NCBI RefSeq assembly: GCF_007754425.1
Contig: NZ_CP037452.1
Span: 2,765,164 to 2,829,163 of the forward strand
Origin: Gimesia fumaroli
GTDB lineage: Bacteria > Planctomycetota > Planctomycetia > Planctomycetales > Planctomycetaceae
Reading direction: 5' to 3'
DNA: 64,000 nucleotides
The position numbers and the translations under genes are program-made. This document shows, piece after piece, positions 9,426 through 18,759 of this stretch (position 1 is the stretch's first letter; every line of letters begins with the position of its first letter). Below the pieces are notes generated by a model. That model had not been told where the DNA came from. It saw only the letters and a program-made list of their open reading frames with translations, and did not search any database.

Positions 9426-11711
9426 TTAGACGAATTCCTCTTCGTATTCTTCTTCGCCATAATCATCCTCGAATTCGTTCTGTTTGGCGGCTTCCCATTC
9501 ATCGATTGTATACAAAACTTCACGTGCTTGAGAGCCATTGTATTCGCCGACGATACCATCTTCGGCCATGTAGTCGATCAAACGGGCACCACGTCCATAA
9601 CCCACACCGAGGGCACGTTGCAGAAGAGAAACGGAGCCGCGACCTTCGCGAATCACGATTTCAACGGCGTCGTTGTACAGACTGTCTTCTTTGCGATCGG
9701 AATCGCCTTCATTGTTTTTCTTCGAGTTAGCTGCCGTGATTTGAGCCAGTTCCGGACTGTATTCCGGTTCCATATCACTGAAGAAGTCGATGACGCTTTC
9801 GATTTCTTCATCACTGACATAGGCTCCCTGAGCACGGGTCAGTTTACTGGTTCCCGGAGCGAGATAAAGCATATCCCCGTTACCGAGCAGGGCGTCTGCA
9901 CCGTTTTCATCCAGAACAACCCGGCTATCGCCACGGCTCGCAACCTGGAACGAAACGCGGGCAGGCAGGTTCGATTTGATCAGACCTGTGATGACATCAA
10001 CGGTTGGTTTCTGTGTTGCCAGAACAAGATGGATTCCGACGGCTCGCGATTTTTGTGCGAGGCGAATAATGTGCGCTTCCACGTCTTTACCTGAGGTCAT
10101 CATCATATCTGCAATTTCGTCAGCTACGATCACGATCGAAGGCATTTTTTCGGGCATCTGCAGGGCTTCGTCCGAATCCGGATCGATGCCGGCCATTTCG
10201 AGCACTTTTTCTTTGCCAAGTTTGTTGAAGCTTTCAATGTTACGGGAACCGCAGCGGGCCAGAAGGTCGTAGCGTTCTTCCATCTTATCGACGGCCCACG
10301 CTAAAACGGCTTCCGCTTTTTTCATATCGGTAATCACAGGGTGCATTAAATGGGGAATGCGTTTATAGCCACTCAATTCCACCATCTTGGGGTCGATCAT
10401 TAACATCTTGACTTCGTTGGGAGTCCGGGTCATCAACAGGGATAAAATTAATGTATTTAGACACACACTCTTACCTGTCCCCGTTCGACCGGCAATCAAT
10501 AAGTGAGGCAGCTTGGACAGGTCGGCTGTCAAAGGGCGGCCACTGACGTCTTTACCCATGAAGAGCGGAATCCGACTTTTCTCTGCGTCATCCGAGCAGG
10601 CTTCAATCAATTCCCGTAGCCGTACCATGACTTGTTTCTCGTTGGGAACTTCGACACCGACTGTGTTTTTTCCAGGGATCGAAGGAACCACACGAACGGA
10701 AGGGACACGCAGTGCAACTGCCAGATCATGTGCCAGGGCAGTGACTTTCGCGACACGTAAACCTGGTTTCAGATCGAGTTCGAACAGGGTTAAAACAGGA
10801 CCGGTGTCGATTTCAGAAACTTGAATATCCAGACCAAAGTCAGCGAAGGTGTTTTCCAGAACTTCTGCGGCTTCTTCTGCTTTTTTCGCTAACAGCTCAA
10901 AGGGGAAGTTTTCCGCTTCTTCCAGCAGATCTAATCCGGGCAGTTTATACGAGCTGTTTTTTTTTTGCTCGATAGGCTGAGGCTTCTGCGCGATCCGAAG
11001 ACCGGCGGGCGGATTGACTTTGATTGGCTTGCGTTTTTTTGCTTTTTTCGATTTAGGAGCAGCGATGACTTCTTCTTCGTACTCTTCTTCCTCGTCTTCT
11101 GCGACTAGGTCTTCTTCCTCCTCCTCCTCTTCATATTCTTCTTCTACCTCGGAAGGTTCACGACTCAAGGCTTTGAAGGGAAAAGTCAGGCAGGAGAAAA
11201 GGATGCGCACAGGCAGTGTATCGGCTGTTAAGAGCAGCCCTGCAAAAAACATGGAGGCCAGCAAAACTAACGAACCAGCGACGGAAAATTTGGATTCCAG
11301 CAAGGAGAAACCGAGTGCACCAATATAACCGCCGCTGCCAATTAATGGAGTGGCACTGTTCTTGCCCAGCATCATCTGACTGACGATACAGACTGAGATG
11401 AGAATGAGAGCTAAGCCAAAGAGTTCTATCATCATCCCCGCAGCTTGCTCACGAGAGAACATTCGCATGTCGACAACGATGAGGGCGAGTAAAATCCCCC
11501 AGGCACCAATTCCGAAGCCGGATCGAAGAAGATGAGCGATGTGAGCACCTGATGTACCACACAGGTTTTGGGCGACATCACGAATGGGGTAGACGAGTTG
11601 CGCAGGTGGATCGGCGGGATCGTAGCTGAACAGGCTCAGTCCAAGAAAGACTGTAACCGCCAGCAATCCCAGCGCGATGAGATCTGTTTTGAATCGATGA
11701 ATGTCGATCAT
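9426..11711 (-). CDS. ftsK: DNA translocase FtsK/SpoIIIE
   Basis: This membrane-anchored hexameric ATPase pumps DNA through the closing septum and helps resolve chromosome dimers. About four transmembrane helices occupy residues 10-175. A linker dense in Glu and Asp (about 180-215) leads into a Lys-rich patch. The motor has Walker A GRTGTGKS near residue 410 and Walker B IVIVADEIADMM near 535, with LLIAGRTG and ATQKPTVDVITG typical of FtsK. A winged-helix gamma domain (about 680-735, GSVSLLQRALGVGYGRGARLID) reads KOPS-type DNA sites. The tail is acidic again. ATG 11711 is preferred over the upstream TTG 11720; GCAGGTTGG lies just upstream. The linker is short compared with E. coli FtsK. Confidence 0.96.
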   Translation of the reverse strand: MIDIHRFKTDLIALGLLAVTVFLGLSLFSYDPADPPAQLVYPIRDVAQNLCGTSGAHIAHLLRSGFGIGAWGILLALIVVDMRMFSREQAAGMMIELFGLALILISVCIVSQMMLGKNSATPLIGSGGYIGALGFSLLESKFSVAGSLVLLASMFFAGLLLTADTLPVRILFSCLTFPFKALSREPSEVEEEYEEEEEEEDLVAEDEEEEYEEEVIAAPKSKKAKKRKPIKVNPPAGLRIAQKPQPIEQKKNSSYKLPGLDLLEEAENFPFELLAKKAEEAAEVLENTFADFGLDIQVSEIDTGPVLTLFELDLKPGLRVAKVTALAHDLAVALRVPSVRVVPSIPGKNTVGVEVPNEKQVMVRLRELIEACSDDAEKSRIPLFMGKDVSGRPLTADLSKLPHLLIAGRTGTGKSVCLNTLILSLLMTRTPNEVKMLMIDPKMVELSGYKRIPHLMHPVITDMKKAEAVLAWAVDKMEERYDLLARCGSRNIESFNKLGKEKVLEMAGIDPDSDEALQMPEKMPSIVIVADEIADMMMTSGKDVEAHIIRLAQKSRAVGIHLVLATQKPTVDVITGLIKSNLPARVSFQVASRGDSRVVLDENGADALLGNGDMLYLAPGTSKLTRAQGAYVSDEEIESVIDFFSDMEPEYSPELAQITAANSKKNNEGDSDRKEDSLYNDAVEIVIREGRGSVSLLQRALGVGYGRGARLIDYMAEDGIVGEYNGSQAREVLYTIDEWEAAKQNEFEDDYGEEEYEEEFV

Positions 11712-12178
11712 GATGACCAACCTGCAAATCTATCTATTAAAGTTTTCGTTTGTATTTGAAACAGGGGAATCAACGGCGCGCAAGGCGGACGCAAAAAAAG
11801 TGTTGTTTTGTGGGGAATAATCAGATTCGAGTAAAAATGATTCCCGTCTGAGACTAAACCCAAGAACGTCAACAGACGGGAACATTTTCACGACTAGTGT
11901 CTCAATGGGGGGGCATTGAGACGTACCAAACAAAAGTATGGATTCTGCTAATAGTTGATTTCCTTAACTACTCAAACCTAGCACACGAATGGGAGGCGTG
12001 TCGGAAAAAGTCAACAAACGATGTTTCGTTTTTGCCACAGGAGCAGGCGAAGGTCGGGTTAGTGAACCCAGTTGAAGCTAGCCGGGCCGGTTGAGCCGGT
12101 TGTAACGAAGATGCCGATGTAAGGCCTCTTAGCTTGCAGGCTCTTCAGGTGCAGAGACGCCTGGCTTTTTGAGACGAC
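11712..12178. other. Intergenic region with two strong hairpins between coaB and ftsK
   Basis: These 467 bases contain two perfect inverted repeats. TTCCCGTCTG (11840-11849) pairs with CAGACGGGAA (11872-11881) around a 22-base loop. GTCTCAATG (11899-11907) pairs with CATTGAGAC (11914-11922) around a loop of six G residues (C on the minus strand). On the minus strand the first stem is followed within four bases by UUUUU, so it could terminate transcription from coaB. A small GGGTT-AGTG-AACCC hairpin is at 12056-12069. The ftsK promoter must lie between 11830 and 11720. No coding sequence is convincing here. Confidence 0.6.
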
Positions 12179-12808
12179 TTATTGACCGGCAGCAATATGT
12201 TTTTGAATCCAGGCGATCAGAGAATCAGCGACCTGGGCTTTGGGCCCGGAGTATGTCGCGACAGTTTTCTGACTATGGTCAATGACTTCCACGTGGTTTT
12301 CATTCGATCCGATAGCGCTGACGCTGTTGAGGACAATCGCGTCGCATTTTTTACTGTAGAGCTTTCGCACGGCATTGAACCGCGCGTCCTGAGACTCAAG
12401 GGCGAAGCCCATGACCCAGCGGTCTCCTTTTTGTGTTCCCAGCTCCGCGAGTACATCGATCGTCTCTACGAGCTCAAGCGTTATGGCTTCACCAGTTTTA
12501 GCGATTTTGCCGGGTTTGCGGGTTTTGATGCGATAATCACAGACCGCCGCCGTACCAATCACACCATCGCAGTCAGTGAACAGTTTTGCGCATTGTTTGA
12601 ACATCTCGTCGGTTGTTTCGACGGGGTAGATCTCACAGCCTTCGGGAGGAGTGAGTGCAACCGGGCCGGATACCAGAGCAACTTCATGACCCGCCTGGAT
12701 CGCGGAACGAGCCAGGGCGTATCCCATTTGACCACTGCTGGCGTTAGATAAGTAGCGGACATCGTCCAGGTATTCTCGTGTGGGACCCGCAGTGATGAGA
12801 ATTCGCAT
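12179..12808 (-). CDS. coaB: Phosphopantothenate-cysteine ligase (stand-alone CoaB)
   Basis: This 209-residue enzyme joins cysteine to 4'-phosphopantothenate using a nucleotide triphosphate in CoA synthesis. The whole protein corresponds to the C-terminal half of the usual fused Dfp/CoaBC. It starts MRILITAGPTREYLDDVRYLSN, with the CoaB hallmark AGPTREYLD, and contains ASSGQMGYALA and the phrase GFALES. It lies 49 bases downstream of coaC on the same strand, so the two half-enzymes are co-transcribed but separately translated. The ATG start is clear. The separation is not a recent frameshift: coaC has its own stop, this gene starts with a normal ATG, and the fusion-linker residues are absent. 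Confidence 0.93.
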   Translation of the reverse strand: MRILITAGPTREYLDDVRYLSNASSGQMGYALARSAIQAGHEVALVSGPVALTPPEGCEIYPVETTDEMFKQCAKLFTDCDGVIGTAAVCDYRIKTRKPGKIAKTGEAITLELVETIDVLAELGTQKGDRWVMGFALESQDARFNAVRKLYSKKCDAIVLNSVSAIGSNENHVEVIDHSQKTVATYSGPKAQVADSLIAWIQKHIAAGQ

Positions 12809-12857
12809 GTTATTTATTCACGTTCTGGCAGTTGAAGCTGGCTGATGTTAATTCGTC

Positions 12858-13397
12858 TCAGCCCAGGATTGCTTCAATTCGGGTTAAGATATCTGCGGGT
12901 TCCGCCATGCGGCCTTTACCGACCACACCGCAACTGAGCCAGCCTTCTCCCGGTTCGACAATCTGAATACCATCTGCTTTGATCTGTTCCAGGTTTCGTT
13001 GTACGGCTGGTTTAGCCCACATTTCTGCATTCATGGCAGGGGCCAGCAGAATAGGGGTGGGGCAGGTCAGAGTCAGTGTTGAGAGCAGGTCATCGGCAAA
13101 ACCGTGGGCCATCTGTGCGATGACGTTTGCTGTTGCCGGGGCGATCACAAACAACTCGGCCCGTTTCACCAGGCCGATGTGTTCTCCCTGAAAATGTTCT
13201 TGAGGTGAAAACACACCCTGGTAGACCGGGCGCCCCGTCAATGCTTCAAAAGTAGTGGCACCAATAAATTTTTGAGCCGCCTGCGTCATAACGACACTGA
13301 CGGCGGCTCCTTTCTGGACCAGTTTACTGGTGAGGTCAGCCGTTTTGTAGGCGGCAATTCCTCCCGAAACCCCTAATAGAATTTCACGCCCCTGCAT
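12858..13397 (-). CDS. coaC: Phosphopantothenoylcysteine decarboxylase (stand-alone CoaC flavoprotein)
   Basis: This FMN-dependent HFCD-family enzyme decarboxylates 4'-phosphopantothenoylcysteine to 4'-phosphopantetheine. The N-terminal phrase is [26 protein letters not shown] near residue 75 carries the catalytic His, followed by the PAMNAEMW motif and the redox-active Cys in [12 protein letters not shown]. At about 179 residues it matches the decarboxylase half of CoaBC. ATG 13397 is preferred to the upstream TTG 13415 because family members begin just before the G-S-G-G motif; neither start has a strong ribosome binding site. It follows rpoZ closely. Confidence 0.92.
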   Translation of the reverse strand: MQGREILLGVSGGIAAYKTADLTSKLVQKGAAVSVVMTQAAQKFIGATTFEALTGRPVYQGVFSPQEHFQGEHIGLVKRAELFVIAPATANVIAQMAHGFADDLLSTLTLTCPTPILLAPAMNAEMWAKPAVQRNLEQIKADGIQIVEPGEGWLSCGVVGKGRMAEPADILTRIEAILG

Positions 13398-13430
13398 GAG
13401 TTCATTTCCGAGCAAGCGAAATAGATTTGA

Positions 13431-13715
13431 CTAGGGAGCCAAATCTTCCAGTGAGGGACCGGCGTCATCATATTCGACGCCTTCCAGCGGGCTGACTGCT
13501 TCTTCCACGATGGCGACTTCACCAGATTGATCGAGATAGATTTTGTCTTCCATGATTTCCTGGACGACGACTTCCATATGGTTTTTGGTCTGCAGCTCTA
13601 CCAGCGGACGTGCACCCCGATTAAGGGCGACAATGCGTTTTTGGATCAGTGCTGACAATTTGAATCGACCGCCGACTTTGTTGACGATTTCTTCTTCTTT
13701 AAATTCTTCCAACAT
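13431..13715 (-). CDS. rpoZ: RNA polymerase omega subunit
   Basis: This 94-residue protein is the small subunit that assists folding and assembly of beta-prime in RNA polymerase. The omega signature is in [23 protein letters not shown] (shown in two parts here: [12 protein letters not shown] and [11 protein letters not shown]). The C-terminal half is an acidic extension. The ATG start lies inside the end of gmk (17-base overlap), and a GGGAG ten bases upstream in gmk serves as its ribosome binding site. The order gmk-rpoZ-CoaBC genes is widely conserved in bacteria, which supports this call for a short sequence. Confidence 0.9.
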   Translation of the reverse strand: MLEEFKEEEIVNKVGGRFKLSALIQKRIVALNRGARPLVELQTKNHMEVVVQEIMEDKIYLDQSGEVAIVEEAVSPLEGVEYDDAGPSLEDLAP

Positions 13716-14313
13716 TAATTTCTTGCTCCCGTTGTTTCAGGATGGTGCCAATTTCAGTGACAGCCCGATCCAGTTCGTCATTGATAATGACATGGCTATA
13801 ATGTTTGGCCTGTTCCAATTCTTTCCGAATCGTTTCCAGCCGTTTTTCGATAACTTCTTCTGACTCTGTTCCTCGACTCCGAATGCGTTTTTCATATTCC
13901 TCATCGGAGGAGGTTCTGACAAAGAGTGTGATGGCCTGGGGGAACTGTTCTTTGAGTTTCAATGTTCCCTGAACGTCAATTTCCAGAAATGGCCAGCCTC
14001 CCTCTTTCGCAGCCCGATCCACTTCTGATTTTAACGTACCATACCAGTATCCCAACCCATGCACCTGTTCGCATTCCAGGAATTCGTTATTTTTTCGTCG
14101 TTCTTCAAATTCTTCCTGTGTCAGGAAGTAATAGTCTTCTCCGTCCACTTCGCCTTTGCGTCGGGGCCGGGTTGTTGCTGAGATTGCTTTAACGAGCTTG
14201 ACCGGAGATTCCTGCATTAACCGGTTGACAATCGTCGTTTTTCCACTGGCCGTTGGTCCAGAGAGAACAATGATCGGGACTTCTGGTTGTGTGTTTGCTT
14301 GAGGTTCGGGCAC
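13699..14313 (-). CDS. gmk: Guanylate kinase
   Basis: This 204-residue enzyme phosphorylates GMP to GDP with ATP. The P-loop reads GPTASGKTT (about residues 19-27), where most homologues have GPSGVGKST; the key Gly-Lys-Thr is kept. The GMP-binding motif [18 protein letters not shown] is typical, followed by [15 protein letters not shown] and EIDVQG. A GTG start at 14313 is indicated, with GGAG about ten bases upstream. It lies between yicC and rpoZ in the pheA-to-coaB run. Confidence 0.95.
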   Translation of the reverse strand: MPEPQANTQPEVPIIVLSGPTASGKTTIVNRLMQESPVKLVKAISATTRPRRKGEVDGEDYYFLTQEEFEERRKNNEFLECEQVHGLGYWYGTLKSEVDRAAKEGGWPFLEIDVQGTLKLKEQFPQAITLFVRTSSDEEYEKRIRSRGTESEEVIEKRLETIRKELEQAKHYSHVIINDELDRAVTEIGTILKQREQEINVGRI

Positions 14314-14380
14314 GTTACAAAACTCCAGAGTGATCGTTGTATCGTCTCAGTCTTCAGTTCTTGGGGACAGTTAAAAAATT

Positions 14381-15265
14381 TTATTCAACGTTCTGGACGT
14401 TTTCTCTGATTTTTTCTACAGCCAGCTTCATTTCAATTACGGAGTGAGAAATTTCCACATCGTTGGCTTTGGAGCCGATTGTATTGATCTCACGAAACAT
14501 TTCCTGTACCAGGAATTCCAGTTTTTTGCCTTGTGATGTATTGCCTTTGATAATCGTATCAAATTGTTCCAAGTGGCACTGCAGCCGGGTAATTTCTTCG
14601 TTGATGTCACAGCGGTCCGCAAACAGGCTGACTTCCCGAATCAGGCTGTCCGGGTCGAGTTCGACCTCCTGGTCTTGCAGCAGGTCGCTCAGCCTCTGAT
14701 GCAGGCGATCGCGGTAGCTGGAGACAACAAGCGGCGCTTTCTGTTTGACGATTTCCAGTTGATCACAGATGATCTGGTTGCTGGCCAGCAGGTCTGCCTC
14801 GGCTGACTCGCCTTCGGTTTTACGGAATTCGGAGAGCTCAGTAAGGGCTCCCTGAATCGCCTGTTGAATCAGAGGCCAGTCGGCTTCCGGATTGTGTGAT
14901 CGCGAGTAATTATCAATGGCAGCACCGGGCAGGGAAAGCAGACTATCGATGTTGTCAGGCAGCGGCAGGTGACAGACTTCTGTCAAGTGCTTCAGCTGTG
15001 ACCAGTATTGCTGAATGACCTCTTCATCCAGGAGATAGTCGCTCGTACGGTCCAGGCTGTCGATCTTCAGTGTCAGATTCACCGTTCCGCGCGTAATCGA
15101 ACCTCGCAATAACTTTTCAATCTGGCTGCCAAGTTTTGCGTAAAAATCGGGGTATCGGGTCGATATTTTCAGGTAACGATTGTTGACAGTTCGTATTTCT
15201 GCCTGGACCGAAAGCCGGTCGTCTTCAGCAGTCGAACTTCCAAAACCAGTCATGCCTAGCAGCAC
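14381..15265 (-). CDS. yicC: YicC/YloC family endoribonuclease
   Basis: This 294-residue protein belongs to the YicC family, whose members cleave single-stranded RNA in E. coli and Bacillus. The N-terminal signature is MTGFGSS followed by AEIRTVNNRYLKISTRYPDF. The DUF1732 C-terminal domain holds EITRLQCHLEQF, GKKLEFLVQEMFREINTIGSKA (here cited as GKKLEFLVQEM and REINTIGSKA) and a final Glu-Lys-Ile-Arg-Glu helix. The GTG at 15265 gives MLLGMTGFG, which matches the usual M-x-x-S-M-T-G-F-G start; ATG 15253 is the alternative. It is the gene before gmk, a common arrangement. Confidence 0.94.
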   Translation of the reverse strand: MLLGMTGFGSSTAEDDRLSVQAEIRTVNNRYLKISTRYPDFYAKLGSQIEKLLRGSITRGTVNLTLKIDSLDRTSDYLLDEEVIQQYWSQLKHLTEVCHLPLPDNIDSLLSLPGAAIDNYSRSHNPEADWPLIQQAIQGALTELSEFRKTEGESAEADLLASNQIICDQLEIVKQKAPLVVSSYRDRLHQRLSDLLQDQEVELDPDSLIREVSLFADRCDINEEITRLQCHLEQFDTIIKGNTSQGKKLEFLVQEMFREINTIGSKANDVEISHSVIEMKLAVEKIRENVQNVE

Positions 15266-15352
15266 AACACACTCTTTTCTGTTTCACAGGAACGTTTGGA
15301 GGTTAAGAGAACAGTCTCTTGTTTGAGTTTATTTCGGTATTTGCCAGAAAGT

Positions 15353-15865
15353 CTAGTTTGATTTTGTTTCTGACTTGGTTGCTTCTGGCTTAGCAGGCGT
15401 TTCCTGTTTCTTCTCAGCAGAAGCCGGTGTCTCCTTTGTTTTGGGAGTTTCGGTCTTTTCTTCTTTCGCTGGTGTTTCTGGTAACTCTGCTGGAGATTTA
15501 AAATCTGGAGTTGCCGATTTGTCGTCTTCGAGAATAGCCGGGTCTTCTTTATCAGTACCCGTTGCGCTGGCACCTTCAATGACTGCGTCAGAACCGCCTG
15601 CGTACTTTCCAGAGCTGGCTCGCGTCGTAATTCCAGAAATTCCTGCCAGGATCACCCAGAGGATTGCCATGACAACCGTAATTTTGGTGAAGACGTCACC
15701 GGCTTTGGTGCCCAGGGCACTCTGTCCGCCAGCACCACCAAATGCACCCGCCAATCCACCGCCACGTCCTTTTTGCAGAAGGATGATGATGATCAGGAGT
15801 ACGCCGAAGATGAGTAAGAAAGTCATCAAAACGGTGGCCAGGTCAAAAATAGCTGCAAACAACAT
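15353..15865 (-). CDS. secG: Preprotein translocase subunit SecG with long charged tail
   Basis: SecG is the small accessory membrane subunit of the SecYEG channel. Two transmembrane helices are visible (about residues 8-30 and 60-78), joined by the conserved cytoplasmic loop [21 protein letters not shown]. That loop is diagnostic. The remaining residues, about 85 to 170, form a hydrophilic tail rich in Lys, Glu, Pro and Thr with loose repeats of the type TPKTKET and TPAKPEA. Ordinary SecG is 75-110 residues, so the tail nearly doubles it. It follows tpiA, an order frequent in other bacteria. Confidence 0.94.
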   Translation of the reverse strand: MLFAAIFDLATVLMTFLLIFGVLLIIIILLQKGRGGGLAGAFGGAGGQSALGTKAGDVFTKITVVMAILWVILAGISGITTRASSGKYAGGSDAVIEGASATGTDKEDPAILEDDKSATPDFKSPAELPETPAKEEKTETPKTKETPASAEKKQETPAKPEATKSETKSN

Positions 15866-16037
15866 TATGTCATCCTAATGGGCAGTAGAACATTCAGCGA
15901 ACGAGTGGCCTGGTAAGAAGCTCAACTCGTTTCGAATTAGAGTAAGAATAGCAGTATCATACAGTAGTGTCATACGATCTGTAAATCGATCCTGCAATGC
16001 GAGTACAGGTGAATCGAGATAAATTGACCGCTTTCCG

Positions 16038-16811
16038 TTAATCGGCTGATAATTCAACGGCAGCCTGAATAATGGGAATAAACAGTTCTGCCTTGAGGCT
16101 GGCCCCGCCAACCAGTGCGCCATCGACATTCTCCTGGGAGAGGAGTTCTTTGGCATTATCCGGTTTAACACTTCCGCCATACAGGATACGGGTGGAATCA
16201 GCAATTTCAGCAGAATAGTGCTCTTTAAGCCAGTTTCGCAGGTATTGATGAGCTGACTCGGCCTGTTCGGGAGACGCCGTTAAACCTGTGCCGATGGCCC
16301 AAACTGGTTCATAAGCAATGACGATCTGGCTGAATGCAGCCGCGTCAACTCCTTCGAGGCCCCCTGTCATCTGGGTGTTCAGGACTGCTTCTGTCTGTTC
16401 CGATTCCCGTTCGCTTTGAAGCTCACCTACACAGAGAATGACTTGCAATCCTGCATCGAGGGCTTTTTTGACCTTCAAGTTGATGTCAGCGTCGGTTTCT
16501 TTGAGAATATGACGTCGCTCACTGTGTCCCAAGATTACAGATCGGCAGCCAATATCGGTGAGCATTTCAGTTGCTGTTTCGCCGGTAAAGGCTCCCGGTG
16601 CTTCGTGGTAGCAGTTTTGAGCACCAAATCCAACACCGGAACCATTCACAATATCGCCGATGGTAGACAGGTAGGGAAAAGGGGGACAGACCAGAACTTC
16701 GACGGCCTGATTCTCGTTTGGAACTTCGCCAACCAATGCCTTTGCCAATTGTGCACCGGATTCTTTGGTTGTATTCATTTTCCAGTTACCAGCTACAAGA
16801 AAGCGACGCAT
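16038..16811 (-). CDS. tpiA: Triosephosphate isomerase
   Basis: This 257-residue TIM barrel interconverts dihydroxyacetone phosphate and glyceraldehyde 3-phosphate. All catalytic residues are visible: Lys in GNWKMN (about residue 11), His in LGHSERR (about 96), and Glu in [11 protein letters not shown] (about 168). The phosphate loop [11 protein letters not shown] follows near 210. ATG 16811 is the natural start. It leads into secG. Confidence 0.97.
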   Translation of the reverse strand: MRRFLVAGNWKMNTTKESGAQLAKALVGEVPNENQAVEVLVCPPFPYLSTIGDIVNGSGVGFGAQNCYHEAPGAFTGETATEMLTDIGCRSVILGHSERRHILKETDADINLKVKKALDAGLQVILCVGELQSERESEQTEAVLNTQMTGGLEGVDAAAFSQIVIAYEPVWAIGTGLTASPEQAESAHQYLRNWLKEHYSAEIADSTRILYGGSVKPDNAKELLSQENVDGALVGGASLKAELFIPIIQAAVELSAD

Positions 16812-17094
16812 AATTCATCCTGTAATTAAAGAATGTGAAAGTATTTATGTTTCTCGCGAATATTAAGGTCTCTCAGAATTCTGAAGAGAACAAGAGCGAG
16901 AAACAGACCGTATTCCATGAGCATCATAATACGGAAGATTGTTATTATTGAGGCGTATCGTGGTGGATAAGTTATTGAGTCACGTGCTGTGATTCAAGGA
17001 AACCACTGGTAAATCCTGAAATGCTGCCTTTTTTCACTCGATTTCTCATATTATGAGGCGAAAACGAGGGGGAACTGTCAAAATAGAGGAGCAA

Positions 17095-18258
17095 TTACTC
17101 TAAAATACCACTACGGGGATAGGAGCCCATCGCTTCCAGGCGAACCACGCGTTTTTCGAGATCGCTGATGGTCCGTTTAATGTGGGGCTCCTGAATATGG
17201 CCTTCGAAGTCAATAAAGAACAGGTATCCCGGTTCTTCGCCCCGTAGCGGGAACGATTCGATCCAGGTCAAGTTTACTTTATTTTTCTTGAAGATCTGCA
17301 GTGTGTCGGCCAGTGAGCCGGCTTTGTGTGCAATTTGTACCAGAATGGCAGTACGGTCTTTGCCGGTCGGGTCACAGACTTCTTCTCCGATCACGGCAAA
17401 GCGTGTCACATTGTTGGCGTTGTCTTCAATGCCTTCGACGATAATCTGCAGGTCGTATTCAACAGAGGCCTGGTGACTGGCAACGGCCGCGGCGCCCGGT
17501 TTGGTCGCTGCCAATTGTGCTGCTGTCGAAGTGCTGGTGACTTCATGCAGGTGGGCTTGTGGCATATTTCTGGAAAGCCACTCGCGACATTGGGAAAGTG
17601 CCTGTGGTTTGCTGTAGATTTCCGTGATTTCACTTCGTTCACAACGCGCCAGCAGGTTGTGATGTACGGCAATCAGGACTTCTCCGCAAATTCTCAACGG
17701 GAGACGCGTAAACATATCCAGTGTGTCCACAACTCGTCCATCGGTACTGTTTTCAATGGGGACAACACCAAATTCGGTGTTTCCGCGGTTTACTTCTTCG
17801 AAGACCGCTCCGATGGTGTTTACTGGCACCATGTCAGCACCTTCGCCGAACCGTTCCAGAGCAGCAAGATGCGTGTAGCTGTAAGCGGGGCCGAGGTAAG
17901 CGACTCGTTGTGGGTGAATCTTTCGGCGGGCTGAACTCAAAATTTGACGGAAAACACCGCGAATGGCGTTGTTGGTCATCGGGCCGGAGGCATTGAGTTT
18001 TTCGATGGTCTCGCGCAACTCTTCGTCTGATTTGGGGTCAAACATGGCCTTGCGCGGATTCGGATCAGATTTGATCTGTTTGATGGTCATCGAGCAGCGT
18101 TTGTTGACCAGTTTGACAATTTCCCGATCCATTTTCTTTAACTCGGATTGGAGCGAGGCAGGGCTGCGTTTGCTGCTTTGTCGGGCAACTTTTTTCTTGG
18201 CTGGCGTCTTCGGTTTGCTAGCTGAAGTTCGTTTGTTAACCGCTTTTTTCTTGGCCAT
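17095..18258 (-). CDS. pheA: Bifunctional chorismate mutase/prephenate dehydratase (P-protein) with basic N-terminal tail
   Basis: This 387-residue protein makes phenylpyruvate from chorismate through prephenate. Residues 1-33 are an Ala/Lys/Ser-rich tail resembling histone H1 tails ([16 protein letters not shown] and on). An AroQ-type mutase helix bundle follows (about 34-112), though its usual catalytic Arg after the second helix appears to be Lys in FDPKSDEE. The prephenate dehydratase domain (about 117-297) starts with [12 protein letters not shown] and contains [12 protein letters not shown] and the catalytic NVTRFAVIG. The ACT domain (about 303-380) has IESFP where the Phe-sensing motif is normally ESRP. 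Feedback control may therefore be altered. Confidence 0.92.
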   Translation of the reverse strand: MAKKKAVNKRTSASKPKTPAKKKVARQSSKRSPASLQSELKKMDREIVKLVNKRCSMTIKQIKSDPNPRKAMFDPKSDEELRETIEKLNASGPMTNNAIRGVFRQILSSARRKIHPQRVAYLGPAYSYTHLAALERFGEGADMVPVNTIGAVFEEVNRGNTEFGVVPIENSTDGRVVDTLDMFTRLPLRICGEVLIAVHHNLLARCERSEITEIYSKPQALSQCREWLSRNMPQAHLHEVTSTSTAAQLAATKPGAAAVASHQASVEYDLQIIVEGIEDNANNVTRFAVIGEEVCDPTGKDRTAILVQIAHKAGSLADTLQIFKKNKVNLTWIESFPLRGEEPGYLFFIDFEGHIQEPHIKRTISDLEKRVVRLEAMGSYPRSGILE

Positions 18259-18601
18259 CGGAATCTTTCAGGATGTGAGTCTCGTTTCTGTCTCTCAGAA
18301 AATTAACCGCAGCCAGTTTACACGCCCTCCCTGGTTGTGCTTCATTTCTTACTGACAGTTTCACAATTGGATTACAATCCCTTAAGAATTTTAGCTTCAG
18401 GTTTCATAAGATACTACAGAGAATATAGTTATGAGTATCAAATGGAATGGAATCAAGGCACTGGTTCACTCAGTTCTTCATTCAGAACCAGCTTGGTCTT
18501 CAATTGTTCTAGTTTGTACCGCCGCGATTGGGGACTGTCAAGCGGTTGGGCGTTGCCTGTGAACTGTTTAGGCTTTATTTCAAGGGGTCGGTTATCTAAA
18601 C

Positions 18602-18657
18602 TGCCAATATGTCATTTTGTCGTGCAGGCAGGTTTGATATTTGACTGTGCCAATATG
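18602..18657 (+). promoter_or_regulatory. Direct repeat TGCCAATATG, possible enhancer sites
   Basis: The 10-base sequence TGCCAATATG occurs exactly at 18602-18611 and again at 18648-18657, 46 bases apart. The pair sits about 100-160 bases upstream of the sigma-54 promoter match at 18760, the normal place for binding sites of a sigma-54 activator. Function is inferred from position only. Confidence 0.4.
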
Positions 18658-18759
18658 GCAGCTTTTGTTTGTGGCTTTTTGGAGCTTATAAAGTTGTCTG
18701 TTCTGTAAGTCTTATAATAGTAATGGATTAAGTTAATTTATCTGCAGTGGGGATTAACT

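Noticed and set aside
9528-10094. 188-codon plus-strand frame inside ftsK
   Set aside because: Lies opposite the conserved FtsK motor domain; it is an antisense shadow.
12001-12178. Possible tRNA or repeat element downstream of coaB (tandem GCCGGTTGA-type sequence)
   Set aside because: Only two short copies, no cloverleaf and no T-loop motif.
18337-18708. 123-codon plus-strand open frame between pheA and dnaK
   Set aside because: Cys/Leu/Phe/Ser-rich composition without any recognisable pattern, no ribosome binding site, and it overlaps the direct repeats and promoter elements of dnaK. Treated as non-coding.
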